Source: Hankyongella sp964404985 (lineage in GTDB: Bacteria > Pseudomonadota > Alphaproteobacteria > Sphingomonadales > Sphingomonadaceae). Taken from it: 64,000 nt of DNA. The notes beneath the pieces are model-generated. The model was not told where the DNA came from. It saw nothing but the letters and a program-made list of their open reading frames with translations, and searched no databases. The position numbers and the translations under genes were made by a program. This document shows positions 41,744 through 50,523 of the stretch, one piece after another. Positions within the stretch are counted from its first letter, which is position 1; each line of letters starts with the position of its first letter. The stretch is from the NCBI GenBank assembly GCA_964404985.1, contig CAYOMD010000012.1, forward strand, positions 1-64,000, given 5' to 3'.

Positions 41744-43054
41744 ATGAGTGAGCGTTTGAGTTTGCAGCGGCATGCTGGCCGTTCATGGGCAAGCATCGGA
41801 GTTGCATTGGCGCTGTTTGCGACGGCCTGCAGCCCCACCAAGGCACCACCGGCACCACAGCCGCCTGCGCCTGCAGCCGTGACACCGCAGGTTCAGGTGC
41901 CGAAGTCCAGGCCGGTCGAGCGTCCGAACGTTGCGCCGCCGCAGCATCGTATTGCCCTGCTGGCGCCGATGACCGGGGTCAATGCCGCCATTGGCCAGTC
42001 CTTCGCCAATGCCGCCAACCTCGCCTTGCTGGACCGCAACAGCCAGCGCATCAAACTGACAGTCTATAACACGACGCCCGGCGCGATCTCTGCAGCACAG
42101 CGCGCGCTGGCGGATGGGTCCACGCTCATCCTGGGGCCGTTCCTCGGCAGCGAGGCGCGTCAGATTGCGCCGGTCGCGGTTGCTGCACGCGTGCCCATCC
42201 TGTCCTTTTCCAACGATGCGAGCGTGGCAGGTGGCGGCGTTTACCTGATGGGCTATATGCCGGAGCAGGAGACCGAGCGGGTTGTCGCGTTTGCCGCGCG
42301 CCAGGGCGCCAAGCGTTTTGCCGCCCTCACCCCGAGCGACGCCTACGGTGCCCGGGTCTCGGCGAGTTTTGCCGCTGCCGTCAAACGCGCCGGCGGGCAG
42401 TTGGTAGCGATCCAGAGCTATCCGCGCGACCGCACCAAGATCGCGGCTGCGGCCCGTCGCGTCGCGAAGTATGACGAGCGACTGGCGCGCGCGCGGGCCA
42501 ATGTGCAAGCTGGTGTGGGCGGGGTCGTCAAGTCTGCCGCCAATACCCTGCCACCACCCGATTTCGATGTGTTGCTGATTGCCGATGCCGGTTCGCTCAC
42601 CCGTGCCTTCCTGCCGGCGCTGGCGCAATATGGTGTGACCACCAGCCAGGTGCGCTTCCTCGGGCCGGGCCTGTGGTCGACCGACCAGGGGCTGGCGCGG
42701 GAGCCTGGCCTGCAAGGAGCCTGGTTTGCGACCGTCCCCGACACGACCTTCACCCAGATCGCCGAAAGACTGCGCCAGCGCTTCGGTCTGAATGCCTCCC
42801 GCTTCGCCAGCATGAGCTACGACGCCATGCTGCTGGCGACCGCCGCAGATGCCAAGGGCTGGGCTGTCGGCACACCGTTCCCTATCCGGATGCTGACAGA
42901 CAGTGGGGGATACACCGGCGTTGACGGCCTGTTCCGCATCCTGCCGAGCGGTCTGCCCGAGCGCGGGCTGGAGGTGCGGGAACTGCGCAGCAGATTCGTG
43001 ACAGTCGATGCCGCACCGCAAGCTTTCGGCCCGGTCAACACGCCGGTAAATTAG
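41744..43054 (+). CDS. LpoA-like penicillin-binding-protein activator
   Basis: The 436-residue lipoprotein (lipobox LFATAC) has a proline-rich linker and a periplasmic-binding-fold domain from about residue 65: HRIALLAPMTGVNAAIGQSFANAANLAL, SFSNDASVAGGGVYLMGYMPEQETERVVAFAARQGAKRFAAL. It matches the C-terminal domain of LpoA, which activates PBP1A from the outer membrane, but lacks the enterobacterial N-terminal TPR domain. Divergence from rsmI mirrors the arrangement around lpoA in other proteobacteria. Confidence 0.87.
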   Translation: MSERLSLQRHAGRSWASIGVALALFATACSPTKAPPAPQPPAPAAVTPQVQVPKSRPVERPNVAPPQHRIALLAPMTGVNAAIGQSFANAANLALLDRNSQRIKLTVYNTTPGAISAAQRALADGSTLILGPFLGSEARQIAPVAVAARVPILSFSNDASVAGGGVYLMGYMPEQETERVVAFAARQGAKRFAALTPSDAYGARVSASFAAAVKRAGGQLVAIQSYPRDRTKIAAAARRVAKYDERLARARANVQAGVGGVVKSAANTLPPPDFDVLLIADAGSLTRAFLPALAQYGVTTSQVRFLGPGLWSTDQGLAREPGLQGAWFATVPDTTFTQIAERLRQRFGLNASRFASMSYDAMLLATAADAKGWAVGTPFPIRMLTDSGGYTGVDGLFRILPSGLPERGLEVRELRSRFVTVDAAPQAFGPVNTPVN

Positions 43055-43357
43055 AGTCTGATGACTTTACATCGATCCATTCGTCATCGCGAGGCCACGC
43101 AGTGGCCGTGGCGATCCAGGAAACGCATAGGCTGGATTGCTTCGCAAGCCATAGGCCCGCTCGCAATGACGGATAGGTTTCTATCAATGAGATTTGGTAT
43201 CAGTGCAGCAGAAGAAACCCCGTCACCCTGAACTTGATTCAGGGTCCAGGTGTTATTTGGCACTGGCGCGGCGTGCATGGTCATGGATGCTGAAACACGT
43301 TCAGCATGACGCTCATCGGCTCAGGGCGAACGCTTTAATCAAATGTCATCCCGCTTT
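43055..43357. repeat. MITE-like frame holding two inverted palindrome pairs
   Basis: This gap is made of repeats. AGTCTGATGACTTTAC (43055-43070) matches 17595-17610. Then comes a palindrome pair: 43082-43120 (CGTCATCGCGAGG...GATCCAGG) and its inverted partner 43132-43171 (CTGGATTGC...CGCAATGACG). A second pair follows: 43221-43250 (CGTCACCCTGAACTTGATTC...) and 43285-43311 (GGATGCTGAAACACG...CATGACG). The right end, about 43318-43357, resembles 17687-17728. No gene is seen. Such arrays can fold into hairpins and stabilise or end transcripts. Confidence 0.6.
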
Positions 43358-43369
43358 AATGGAGTGAGA

Positions 43370-44122
43370 TCAGCTGAAGGCGGTCGCCGGCAACACGTCG
43401 CGGAAGCTGATATGGCCGTCGAAGATGGCGAAGATCGCCAACTGGGTGCGCGTGGTGACGCTGTAGCGCGTCTTGGCCTCCGATATGTGCGAGTGCACGG
43501 TTGATTGGCCGATGCCTAGAATCGTCGCAATTTCCCACTCGGTCTTGCCCTGGGCCAGCAACGCGATCACATCGACCTGCCGGCTGGTCAGCGCCACCAC
43601 CTGCCGTGGCCGTGCCGCCCCCTTGCTGAGACGCCGCGCCGCCTCAAACCCGCAGGTTGAGAGGTAGTGCGCCGCAGGCATGACCGAGCGATGGGTTATG
43701 CCCGCGCCTTTAGCAGCCAGATTGACGGAGGCGGCGACCTCGCCATGCGCCTTGACCGGGGTCGTGAAGCCTTCGGCCAGGCCATGGCGCCGCGCATCGG
43801 CCAGGATGGTTTTCTGCCGGTCGCTCAGTGCCATGAGGTTCGGCATATCGCTCCATAGAAAAGGGGCTATGCGCTGCTCGCTGAGCATCATCACCGGATC
43901 GTCGAGGTAATAGCGCTGCGCGATCACCTCCTCGAGCCATGAGGGCGGGTAATTGCTGATCGCAACCCCGCTTTCCTGTTCGAAGTTGACATGGCTGATC
44001 AGGGCGTAGTGGCGGAAGCCAAGTTCGTTGATTGCGGCGTCGACGGTGGACTCCAGTGCCGTGAGACTCGGGGAATCGGCGATCTTGTCCGCAAAATCCT
44101 GCACCAGATCCCAGGCTGTCAT
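43370..44122 (-). CDS. LuxR-type regulator, no synthase nearby (LuxR solo)
   Basis: The 250-residue protein has an N-terminal autoinducer-binding domain and a C-terminal GerE helix-turn-helix (LTSRQVDVIALLAQGKTEWEIATILGIGQSTVHSHI). Five of the six residues that line the acyl-homoserine-lactone pocket in TraR are conserved: W of PPSWLEE, D and P of LDDPV, W of PFLWSD and G of LAEGF. The position of Tyr61 is a valine. It would sense a small signal, but no luxI-type gene is in the window. pepN lies directly upstream on the same strand, 5 bases away. Confidence 0.88.
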   Translation of the reverse strand: MTAWDLVQDFADKIADSPSLTALESTVDAAINELGFRHYALISHVNFEQESGVAISNYPPSWLEEVIAQRYYLDDPVMMLSEQRIAPFLWSDMPNLMALSDRQKTILADARRHGLAEGFTTPVKAHGEVAASVNLAAKGAGITHRSVMPAAHYLSTCGFEAARRLSKGAARPRQVVALTSRQVDVIALLAQGKTEWEIATILGIGQSTVHSHISEAKTRYSVTTRTQLAIFAIFDGHISFRDVLPATAFS

Positions 44123-44127
44123 AATCT

Positions 44128-46731
44128 CTACCGCAGGCTTTTGGTCACCATTTCATAAACATCGCGGGAAAGGCCGGGGCGTGCAACGATTCGTTCCAGC
44201 TGAGTGCGCATTTTCAGCGCCCGCTGCTGGTCAAAGCGCTTCCAGCGGCCCAGCGGTGCGACGAGCCGGGCCGCGACCTGCCCGTTGAGCCCGTCGACAG
44301 CCAGAACCTGGTCCGCCAGCAGCGCGTAGCCTGCGCCGCCGGCGTCGTGGAAGCAGGGCTGGTTGACCGAGAAGCTGGACATGAGTGACCGCACCCGATT
44401 CGGGTTGGAGAGCGTGTAGGCCGGGTGTCCGGTCAGGGCGAGGACACGGGCGAGGGTATCCGGCTGTGCTGCCAGCGCCTGGATCGAGAACCACTTGTCG
44501 ATGACCAGCGGGTCTTTGGCCCAGGCTGCGTAAAATGCGTCCAGCGCCGCATCGCGCGCCGGGCCGCCGATATTGACCAGCGCCGTGAACGCCGCAATCC
44601 GGTCGGTCATGTTGTCGGCGCTGTCAAATTGTGACCGGCACAGAGCGACGATGCCGGGGTTTGGTGTGGCCGAGAGATATTGCAGCGCAATGCTGCGCAG
44701 CCGCCGGCGCGCTTTGGCGTCTGCAGTGAAGGCGTAGACTGGGTCTGCGAGCGTAGCGTGCAGGTGCAGCCACTGGTCCTGCAATGCCCCAGAGAGCGCC
44801 TTGCGCATTCCCATGCGCACAGAATGGATTGCATCCACTGCGACAACCGGCATCTGGTCACCGAGGTACGCCTCGCTGGGCAGCAGGATCATCTCGGCCA
44901 CCAGTGCCGGGTCCTCGATCGTGCCGGTGATCATGCTGCCGATGGTGTCGATCATCAGCTGCGGCGTCTCGACGGCTGCGCCGGAGGCGGTGCGATCAAC
45001 TGCCTCCAGCATCTGGCCGAGAAACAGTTGTTGTGCGGCCTCGAAGCGCCCGAACGAATCGCCGTCCCGCTGGGCGAGGAACGCCAGGTCTTGCAAAGAG
45101 CGGGAGCTGTGCAGGATGACCGGTGCTGAAAACCCCCGTAGCAGGCTGGGGACCGGGCGTTCGTCGATGCCCTCGAAAGTCCAGCTCTGTTCCGGTTCGG
45201 ACAGGCACAGCACCTGCTCATCCACAAGGACGCGGCCGGTCTGTGCCCCATACAAAGCCGACCGAACGGGAATCAGCATCGTCTGTTTGTCGGTTTGACC
45301 GGGCGTATCGGCCAGCGATTGCCCCAGCGTCAGGACGGCGCGCTTGCCTTGCGCGTCCCAGTCCAGCTGTGCCGTCACGATTGGAGTGCCAGCCTGGGAA
45401 TACCAACGGCGGAACTGGCGCAGGTCCGCGCCGGAGGCGTCGGCCATCGCCTGGATAAAATCATCGCAGGTCGCGGCCTGCCCGTCGTTGCGCTGGAAGT
45501 AGAGTGCCAACCCGGCATTGAAGGCGTCCGCACCCAGCATGGTCTCCAGCATGCGGATGACTTCGGCCCCCTTGTTGTAGATGGTCGCCGTATAGAAGTT
45601 GGAAATCTCGATGTAGCTGTCCGGGCGCACCGGGTGCGCCAGCGGCCCTGCATCTTCCGGGAACTGCGCGGCCCGCAGAGCCCGTACGTCCTCGATGCGC
45701 TTCAGGCCCCGGCTGCCGATATCGGACGTGAACTCCTGGTCCCGATAAACCGTCAGCCCTTCCTTGAGGCTCAGTTGGAACCAGTCGCGGCAGGTGACGC
45801 GGTTGCCGCTCCAGTTGTGGAAATACTCGTGCGCGATGACGCTTTCGATCGCGTCGAAATCGGCGTCCGTTGCGGTCTCCCGGTTGGCGAGCACGTATTT
45901 TGAGTTGAAGATATTGAGGCTCTTGTTCTCCATCGCGCCGAAGTTGAAGTCGTTGACGGCGACGATGTTGAAGATGTCGAGATCGTATTCGAGGCCGAAG
46001 CGCGATTCATCCCACGCCATGGCTTTTTTCAGCGCGGCCATGGCATGGTGCGTTCGGTCGAGATCGCCTGGCTTGACCCAGATGTGCAGCGCCACCGTAC
46101 GCCCGGAGCGGGTCACATAGCGGTCAGACAGCGCCTCGAGCGGTCCGGCGACCAGCGCAAACAGATAGCTGGGTTTGGGAAACGGATCATGCCAGCGCGC
46201 CCAGTGCCGCCCGCCGGGCAGATCGCCGATTTCCATGAGGTTGCCGTTCGAGAGCAGGACCGGAAACGCCGCCTTGTCCGCCTCGATAGTGACTGTGTAC
46301 ACCGCCATGACGTCAGGGCGATCCGGGAAGAAGGTGATGCGCCGGAACCCTTCGGCCTCGCACTGGGTGCAAAAGACCCCGTCCGACATATAGAGGCCCA
46401 TCAACTGGGTATTGGTCGCAGGATCAATCTCGGTGACGATCTCCACGTCCGCCGTATCGGCACGCAGCGGGATGCTGAGGCGGTCCGGGCGCAGAATATA
46501 TTCGCCGGGCTCGAGGGCGGCGCCGTTCACGCGCACCGACTTCAGGCTGAGAGTGTCGCCATCCAGCACAAGCGGCTTGCGGGCATCACCCTGCCGGCGC
46601 ACGCGCAGTTTGCTGGTGACGATGGTGCGCGTCGGGTCGAGGATGAAGGACAAATCGACGCGCTCGACCGCAAAGTCCGGCGCGCGATAGTCCTCAAGGC
46701 GTGTGACCGTCGGCGATCCGGCGTCCATCAT
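44128..46731 (-). CDS. pepN: Aminopeptidase N
   Basis: The 867-residue M1-family zinc aminopeptidase trims N-terminal residues from peptides in the cytoplasm. The exopeptidase motif GAMENKSLNIF and the zinc motif HEYFHNW followed by the downstream glutamate (SLKEGLTVYRDQEF) are intact. Length matches E. coli PepN (870). I chose the ATG at 46731 because GGGGA precedes it and upstream sequence adds no homologous residues. The LuxR-type gene begins 5 bases past its stop, so they may share a transcript. Confidence 0.95.
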   Translation of the reverse strand: MMDAGSPTVTRLEDYRAPDFAVERVDLSFILDPTRTIVTSKLRVRRQGDARKPLVLDGDTLSLKSVRVNGAALEPGEYILRPDRLSIPLRADTADVEIVTEIDPATNTQLMGLYMSDGVFCTQCEAEGFRRITFFPDRPDVMAVYTVTIEADKAAFPVLLSNGNLMEIGDLPGGRHWARWHDPFPKPSYLFALVAGPLEALSDRYVTRSGRTVALHIWVKPGDLDRTHHAMAALKKAMAWDESRFGLEYDLDIFNIVAVNDFNFGAMENKSLNIFNSKYVLANRETATDADFDAIESVIAHEYFHNWSGNRVTCRDWFQLSLKEGLTVYRDQEFTSDIGSRGLKRIEDVRALRAAQFPEDAGPLAHPVRPDSYIEISNFYTATIYNKGAEVIRMLETMLGADAFNAGLALYFQRNDGQAATCDDFIQAMADASGADLRQFRRWYSQAGTPIVTAQLDWDAQGKRAVLTLGQSLADTPGQTDKQTMLIPVRSALYGAQTGRVLVDEQVLCLSEPEQSWTFEGIDERPVPSLLRGFSAPVILHSSRSLQDLAFLAQRDGDSFGRFEAAQQLFLGQMLEAVDRTASGAAVETPQLMIDTIGSMITGTIEDPALVAEMILLPSEAYLGDQMPVVAVDAIHSVRMGMRKALSGALQDQWLHLHATLADPVYAFTADAKARRRLRSIALQYLSATPNPGIVALCRSQFDSADNMTDRIAAFTALVNIGGPARDAALDAFYAAWAKDPLVIDKWFSIQALAAQPDTLARVLALTGHPAYTLSNPNRVRSLMSSFSVNQPCFHDAGGAGYALLADQVLAVDGLNGQVAARLVAPLGRWKRFDQQRALKMRTQLERIVARPGLSRDVYEMVTKSLR

Positions 46732-46849
46732 GCGTAATCCCCAAGCTAGTTCTGGCATTCTGCCGGTGCATAGCCGAACGGTGGCATTTGTGCCGTTAAG
46801 GCATTATCGTTACGCGACCAACTCTCTATCAGCGCAGGGTGTCCGACAA

Positions 46850-47701
46850 GTGCCAATCGATACCATTTCAGGCGCGAGCTGTCTCATTTTGGGGCTGGGC
46901 TATACTGGCCAACGTCTCGCGCATCGTCTGCGCAGCCTCGGGGCTTGTGTGACCGGTGTCAAACGACACGCGACCGGTGATAACGTGCTGGCGTTCGATG
47001 ACCCGAAAGTCGTCGATATCATGGCAAATGCGGACCTTATACTCTCCTCCGTGCCACCTGCGGACGGCGATCCGGTCCTGGCCCGGTTCCGGCCCGTGCT
47101 GGCTGCAACGCCGGCCCGCTGGATCGGTTACCTGTCATCAACCGGGGTTTACGGCGATGCGCGCGGCGCCTGGGTCGGGGAGTGGGCGGCATTGGGAGCC
47201 GGGCGACGCAGTGCGCGGATCGAGGCCGACCTTGCCTGGCAGGCACTCGAGTCGCGTGCGCCAGTGCATATTTTCCGCTTGCCGGGCATCTATGGCCCCG
47301 GGCGCTCGGCGCTGGACCGGGTGCGCGCAGGATCAGCGCATCGAATAGCGCTGGAGGGAGCGCTCGCCGGGCATGTGTTCAGCCGCATACACGTCGATGA
47401 TATCGTCTCGGCTATGGTCGCCTCCATGCAGCGGCCGGAGGGCGGCATCTACAATCTGGCGGATGACGAACCGGCATCCGGCAATGCGGTCATAGACTAT
47501 GCCTGCCATCTGCTGGGCGTAGCGCCTCCTCCACTCAGCGATTTCGCGACCACGCCCCTGTCGCCGATGGCCCGCGACTTCTATAGCGAGTGCAGGCGGG
47601 TAGCGAACGGGCGCATGAAGCGCTATCTGATGCCACGACTGGCCTATCCCACCTACCGGGACGGGTTGGCAGCGATCTGGCACGAGGAGCGGCTGAGATG
47701 A
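46850..47701 (+). CDS. NAD-dependent epimerase/dehydratase-like protein (SDR)
   Basis: The ~283-residue extended SDR has the N-terminal Rossmann motif LILGLGYTGQRLAHRL, the SSTGVYGD segment with the catalytic region partly conserved, and HVDDIVSAMVAS. It resembles the YeeZ/sugar-nucleotide epimerase-like group, whose function is unclear. I chose the GTG at 46850, since upstream sequence overlaps the start of pepN. Its stop overlaps the next ATG by 4 bases (ATGA), so it is co-translated with the molybdoenzyme subunit. Confidence 0.82.
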   Translation: MPIDTISGASCLILGLGYTGQRLAHRLRSLGACVTGVKRHATGDNVLAFDDPKVVDIMANADLILSSVPPADGDPVLARFRPVLAATPARWIGYLSSTGVYGDARGAWVGEWAALGAGRRSARIEADLAWQALESRAPVHIFRLPGIYGPGRSALDRVRAGSAHRIALEGALAGHVFSRIHVDDIVSAMVASMQRPEGGIYNLADDEPASGNAVIDYACHLLGVAPPPLSDFATTPLSPMARDFYSECRRVANGRMKRYLMPRLAYPTYRDGLAAIWHEERLR

Positions 47702-49977
47702 AATTCGGAGCAAGCCAGGGCGGCAGCCTGATCGGCCAGTCAGTCCGCCGGGTCGAGGATGCCCGCTTTGTGACCGGTCGCGGCTGCTATACAGACGATA
47801 TCCAGCTCGACGGCATGGTGTTCGGCGTGTCGGTGCGCTCGCCCTACCCGCACGCTGAGATTCGCGCCGTCGATTGCGCCGTCGCCCGTGCTGCCGATGG
47901 GGTGCTGGCGGTCTACACCGCGGACGACATTGCCGACTATGGCATGTTGCCGGCCATCCTGCCGCCACGCAGCACGCCGACGCCGCGCCCGGTGCTGGCT
48001 GGGTCGCGGGTGCGGTATGTGGGGGAACCGGTTGCGTTCGTCGTCGCCCACACGCGGGAACAGGCCCAGGCCGCCGCTGAACTGGTCGACGTGGATTATG
48101 TGCCGCTTGCCGCAGTCGGCTCCGTTGCGGCCGCACTGGCAGACGATGCGCCGCAGATCTGGCCGGATGCTGCCGGCAACATCGTGTTCGACTGGACACT
48201 AGGTGACAAGGCAGCGGTTGAGGCGGCATTTGCGCAGGCGCACCGCGTCGCGCGGGTGCGCGTGACCCAGCCCCGCGTGGCCCCGACGTCCATGGAAGTG
48301 CGCGCCGCAGTCGGAGCATATGATCCGGCACAGGGCTATACACTGCACGCCGGCAGCCAGGGTACGGCAGCGTTGCGCAACAATATCGCCAACGTGGTGC
48401 TGAAGGTGCCGGTCGACCAGGTGCGGATCGTGACCCCGGATGTCGGCGGCGGCTTCGGCATGAAATGGTTCGTCTATCCGGAATATATCATGGTGCTGCA
48501 CGCGGCGCGCGCGCTCGGGCTGCCGGTCAAATGGACCGGCGAGCGCGCGGATGCGTTTTTAACCGACGCCATGGGCCGCGATCTTACCAGCGATGCCGCC
48601 CTTGCCGTCGATGCCGAAGGCCGGTTTCTTGCACTCGATGTGCAGACCCACAGCAACCTAGGGGCCTACATCCACCAGTTCGGTGCCATGATCCAGACAT
48701 CAGCCGGCGGGCCGATGATGGGCGGCCTCTACCACATCCCGGCCATCCACAACCATGTGCTGGGGGTCGTGACCACCACCATGCCGACGGATGCCTACCG
48801 CGGTGCGGGGCGCCCTGAGTCGTGCCTGATTACCGAACGCGTTGTGGACGAGGCAGCGCGCGCACTCGGCATCAGCCCGGCGGAAATCCGCCGCCGCAAC
48901 CTGCTGCGCCCGGATCAACTGCCCTATAAGTCCCCGCTCGGGATCGTCTTCGATGTGGGGGATTATCCCGCCCTGCTGGAGAAGGCATTGGTGGCCGCGG
49001 ACTGGGCGGGCCTGCCCGCACGCAAACAGGCGGCGGCGGCCCGGGGCCTACGCCTGGGCTGCGGCATGGCCTATTATGTGGAATATGCCGCCAGTGGCGG
49101 GACCGAGGAATTCGCGGACATCCGCATGCTGGAGGACGGCGTGATCGAGGTTGCGGTTGGTACCCAGTCCAACGGCCAGGGCCACGAGACGGCTTTCGCC
49201 CAAGTGGTGGCACAGCGACTTGGCGTGCCGATGGCACAGGTGCGGATCGTCTACGGTGACACCGCCCGGCTCGAAGTCGGGGGTGGTACCGGCGGCTCGC
49301 GCTCCCTGCAGTGGGGCAGCGCGGCATGTCTGGAGGCCTGCACGCAAGTGATCGAACAGGGCACGGCATTGGCGGCCAAGGCGCTCGAAAGTGCGGACAT
49401 CGACTATGCCGATGGCCTGTTCCAGGCACGCGGCACCAATCGCTCGGTCCATTTGCGCGACCTTGCCCAGCGCTTCCCCAAGGCGCTGGACGTGCGCGGC
49501 CATGCCAAGGTTGCAGCGCCGACTCCGGTGTTTCCCAACGGCTGCCATATTGTCGAGGTTGAGATTGACCAGGAGACCGGTGTCCCGACCATCACCCGCT
49601 ACACGGTGGTCGACGATTTCGGCACGGTTGTTAACCCGATGCTGGTGGAAGGTCAGGTACATGGGGGTGTCGCCCAAGGTCTGGGTCAGGTTCTGATGGA
49701 AGCGATGATTTACGACGACTCGGCTCAGCTGCTCACCGGCTCCTTCATGGACTACGCCCTGCCGCGCGCCGCCATGATGCCGGAGATCACTTTCGATACG
49801 TCGCCGGTACCGAACCCGAACAATCCGCTGGGTGTGAAAGGCTGTGGCGAGGCGGGCTCAATTGGTGCGCTGGCCGCCTGCGTCAATGCGCTGGTCGATG
49901 CACTGGATGGTGCGCCGGTCACGCTGCCGGCAACGCCCGAGACACTGTGGCGCGCGCTGCATCGGCAGGCGGCCTGA
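47698..49977 (+). CDS. Xanthine dehydrogenase-family molybdopterin-binding subunit
   Basis: The ~759-residue protein is the large, molybdopterin-binding subunit of a xanthine oxidase-family hydroxylase. IGQSVRRVEDARFVTGRGCYTDD opens the domain; DVGGGFGMKWFVYPEY, TDAYRGAGRPESCLITERVVDEAARALG and GTGGSRSLQWGSA line the cofactor site, and GCGEAGSIGA supplies the catalytic glutamate. CO dehydrogenase's VAYRCSFR loop is absent, so this is not a CO oxidiser. The usual [2Fe-2S] and FAD subunits are not next to it; the upstream gene is an SDR and the downstream a small membrane protein. It may use partners encoded elsewhere. Confidence 0.92.
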   Translation: MKFGASQGGSLIGQSVRRVEDARFVTGRGCYTDDIQLDGMVFGVSVRSPYPHAEIRAVDCAVARAADGVLAVYTADDIADYGMLPAILPPRSTPTPRPVLAGSRVRYVGEPVAFVVAHTREQAQAAAELVDVDYVPLAAVGSVAAALADDAPQIWPDAAGNIVFDWTLGDKAAVEAAFAQAHRVARVRVTQPRVAPTSMEVRAAVGAYDPAQGYTLHAGSQGTAALRNNIANVVLKVPVDQVRIVTPDVGGGFGMKWFVYPEYIMVLHAARALGLPVKWTGERADAFLTDAMGRDLTSDAALAVDAEGRFLALDVQTHSNLGAYIHQFGAMIQTSAGGPMMGGLYHIPAIHNHVLGVVTTTMPTDAYRGAGRPESCLITERVVDEAARALGISPAEIRRRNLLRPDQLPYKSPLGIVFDVGDYPALLEKALVAADWAGLPARKQAAAARGLRLGCGMAYYVEYAASGGTEEFADIRMLEDGVIEVAVGTQSNGQGHETAFAQVVAQRLGVPMAQVRIVYGDTARLEVGGGTGGSRSLQWGSAACLEACTQVIEQGTALAAKALESADIDYADGLFQARGTNRSVHLRDLAQRFPKALDVRGHAKVAAPTPVFPNGCHIVEVEIDQETGVPTITRYTVVDDFGTVVNPMLVEGQVHGGVAQGLGQVLMEAMIYDDSAQLLTGSFMDYALPRAAMMPEITFDTSPVPNPNNPLGVKGCGEAGSIGALAACVNALVDALDGAPVTLPATPETLWRALHRQAA

Positions 49978-49980
49978 CCG

Positions 49981-50523
49981 ATGGACTCTAGCCAACCCAT
50001 TCACCGGGATGCAGAGGATCAGCCGAGTGCCATGATTCCGTCACACGAATTGGGCATGGATGCAACAGGCGCGGCCGACTCTGGCGCGCGTCCGTCTTCA
50101 GGTCGAACAATGCGCAAGCCCTCTCCGGAACTGGTTCGCTGGATTATGATCGCGATCGGCTGGGTGCTTATCACCATCGGCATCGTGATAAGCCCTGCCC
50201 CCGGCCCGATGGGAGCGCCGGTCTTCGCCCTGGGCCTTATTCTAGTGCTGCGGAACTCCCGCTGGTCGCGCCGGCAGTATATCAAGCTGCAGCGCCGCTA
50301 CCCGAAAATCCTCGGTCCGGTGCGCACGGGTGTGCTGCGGCAAAAGACGCCGATGGGCTTCGTGCGCTGGTTCAAGGGCGAGGCGATTGATCGCGGGCCG
50401 AGCAATGCCGTGGAGATCTTCAGGACCGGACGCAAATGGGTCGCCGACATGATCAATGGTCGCAGGGCACCGCCCGATTCTCCCCCCAAAGGACCGCTCA
50501 GCCCGCGCGGCAAAGAGGGTTAG
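49981..50523 (+). CDS. Small PGPGW-type membrane protein
   Basis: The 180-residue protein has a variable N-terminus, then two membrane segments around WIMIAIGWVLITIGIVISPAPGPMGAPVFALGLILVL, the type of hairpin seen in the putative-transmembrane PGPGW family. Its C-terminal part is basic. Function is unknown. It follows the molybdoenzyme subunit by 3 bases and overlaps the convergent EamA gene by 4 bases. The start is uncertain; ATG at 50110 would give the core only. Confidence 0.7.
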   Translation: MDSSQPIHRDAEDQPSAMIPSHELGMDATGAADSGARPSSGRTMRKPSPELVRWIMIAIGWVLITIGIVISPAPGPMGAPVFALGLILVLRNSRWSRRQYIKLQRRYPKILGPVRTGVLRQKTPMGFVRWFKGEAIDRGPSNAVEIFRTGRKWVADMINGRRAPPDSPPKGPLSPRGKEG

